Shown here: one piece after another, positions 5,899 through 6,486 of the stretch
How the letters are laid out: each line of letters starts with the position of its first letter
Numbering within the stretch: position 1 is the stretch's first letter
Assembly (NCBI GenBank): GCA_021157445.1
Contig: JAGGWM010000126.1
Location: 1-6,486 of the forward strand
Direction: 5' to 3'
Source of the DNA: Thermococcus sp.
Lineage (GTDB): Archaea > Methanobacteriota_B > Thermococci > Thermococcales > Thermococcaceae
DNA: 6,486 bases
Position numbers and translations under genes: made by a program
The notes under the pieces: generated by a model
The model's database searches: none
What the model saw: the letters and a program-made list of their open reading frames with translations, nothing else
Told to the model about the DNA's origin: nothing

Positions 5899-6486
5899 AT
5901 GGATGTACTAAGTGCGATAATATTCTTTGCCTATGCTCCTGCTTTGGCAGTACTCTGGTATTTCTATCATGAGGATAAGTATGAACCAGAGCCCAAGCGA
6001 TATGTTATAGCAACGTTCATCCTAGGGGGAACTCTATCGGTTGGAGTTGCAATGATCTTGGAAGCTTTTTTAGTACAGGGAGAATTTGGATATGCTCTCT
6101 TACCAGCAACCGCATTTTATATGGCACTTGTGGCTGGTATTGTGGAAGAACCTGCAAAAGCCCTAGCCATTAGGCTTCCGTTTAGGGCAGGTCAAATGGA
6201 TGGGATAATGGATGGAGTCATCTATGGTGTGGCAGCCGGATTAGGATTTGCAGCCACCGAGAATTTCTTATACGGAATTGGCTTTGGAGTTAGCACTACT
6301 ATAGTAAGGGCTTTCTTAACTCCCTTAGCCCATGCCACGTGGAGTGCAATAATCGGCGTTGGATATGGCCTAAAGGCAGAGGGAAAAGCTCAAAGCCTCT
6401 CAAGTTATTTTGCCCTTGCAGTACTGCTCCACTTTCTTTGGGACTATTTTGCATTTTTGAGCCTTGCAATCCCCGCATATTACATC
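5899..6486 (+). CDS. PrsW-family intramembrane metalloprotease, 3' end outside the window
   Basis: Multi-spanning membrane protein; 196 codons are visible and no stop is reached. Translation gives MDVLSAIIFFAYAPALAVLW, an N-terminal hydrophobic helix, then a charged loop HEDKYEPEPKR (24-34), a feature typical of PrsW proteins. Family motifs follow: VEEPAK (82-87) with the Glu pair Glu83/Glu84, DGVIYG and GLGFAATEN (105-122) with Glu121/Asn122, HATW (145-148), and HFLWD (178-182). These Glu and His residues in membrane helices are the presumed metal site. In Bacillus, PrsW starts cleavage of the anti-sigma factor RsiW; archaea have no such sigma factors, so the substrate here is unknown. Family members are often 200-260 residues, so the missing part should be short. 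The gene is co-directional with the metallophosphoesterase gene, 48 bp downstream of it, with a clear GGTGAT ribosome binding site. Confidence 0.9.
   Translation, partial: MDVLSAIIFFAYAPALAVLWYFYHEDKYEPEPKRYVIATFILGGTLSVGVAMILEAFLVQGEFGYALLPATAFYMALVAGIVEEPAKALAIRLPFRAGQMDGIMDGVIYGVAAGLGFAATENFLYGIGFGVSTTIVRAFLTPLAHATWSAIIGVGYGLKAEGKAQSLSSYFALAVLLHFLWDYFAFLSLAIPAYYI

Noticed and set aside
1..6486. CRISPR array, insertion sequence, tRNA or rRNA
   Set aside because: No regularly spaced repeats, transposase motifs, terminal inverted repeats or cloverleaf-like sequences were seen; nearly all sequence is explained by six intact or edge-cut genes.

Overview
This window looks like chromosomal DNA of a hyperthermophilic euryarchaeon, most probably of the Thermococcales (Thermococcus/Pyrococcus). 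Supporting signs are the split two-gene glycine dehydrogenase (GcvPA + GcvPB) of archaeal type, Lys/Arg/Glu-rich proteins, strong GGTGAT-type ribosome binding sites, TATA/BRE-like promoters in the short gaps, and an archaeal SbcD/Mre11-related phosphoesterase. The genus is inferred from these features and was not tested by a search.

Layout. The left two thirds (1-4239) are on the minus strand and, in transcription order, encode gcvPA (2884-4239), gcvPB (1374-2873) and a TldD-type zinc metalloprotease whose C-terminal end runs off the left edge (1-1304). gcvPA and gcvPB are 10 bp apart and clearly form an operon. tldD has its own TATA-like element behind a pyrimidine tract that probably ends gcv transcription. 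The right third (4368-6486) is on the plus strand: a HAD-superfamily hydrolase (4368-5039), an SbcD/Mre11-related metallophosphoesterase (5173-5850) and a PrsW-family membrane protease cut by the right edge (5899-6486). The 128-bp gap at 4240-4367 is a compact divergent promoter region. The 133-bp gap at 5040-5172 holds tandem TATA-like elements. No gene-free stretch exceeds 300 bp.

Function. GcvPA and GcvPB together form the glycine-decarboxylating P-protein of the glycine cleavage system; the T, H and L components are not in this window. TldD and PrsW are two unrelated metalloproteases, one soluble and one in the membrane. The HAD and metallophosphoesterase genes are separate phosphoryl-hydrolysis enzymes with unknown substrates. 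Apart from the gcv pair, nothing shows that these genes form one pathway. I see no mobile element, CRISPR array, tRNA or rRNA, and no convincing undescribed multi-gene system. The points worth attention are promoter architecture, start-codon corrections and family members without a known substrate.
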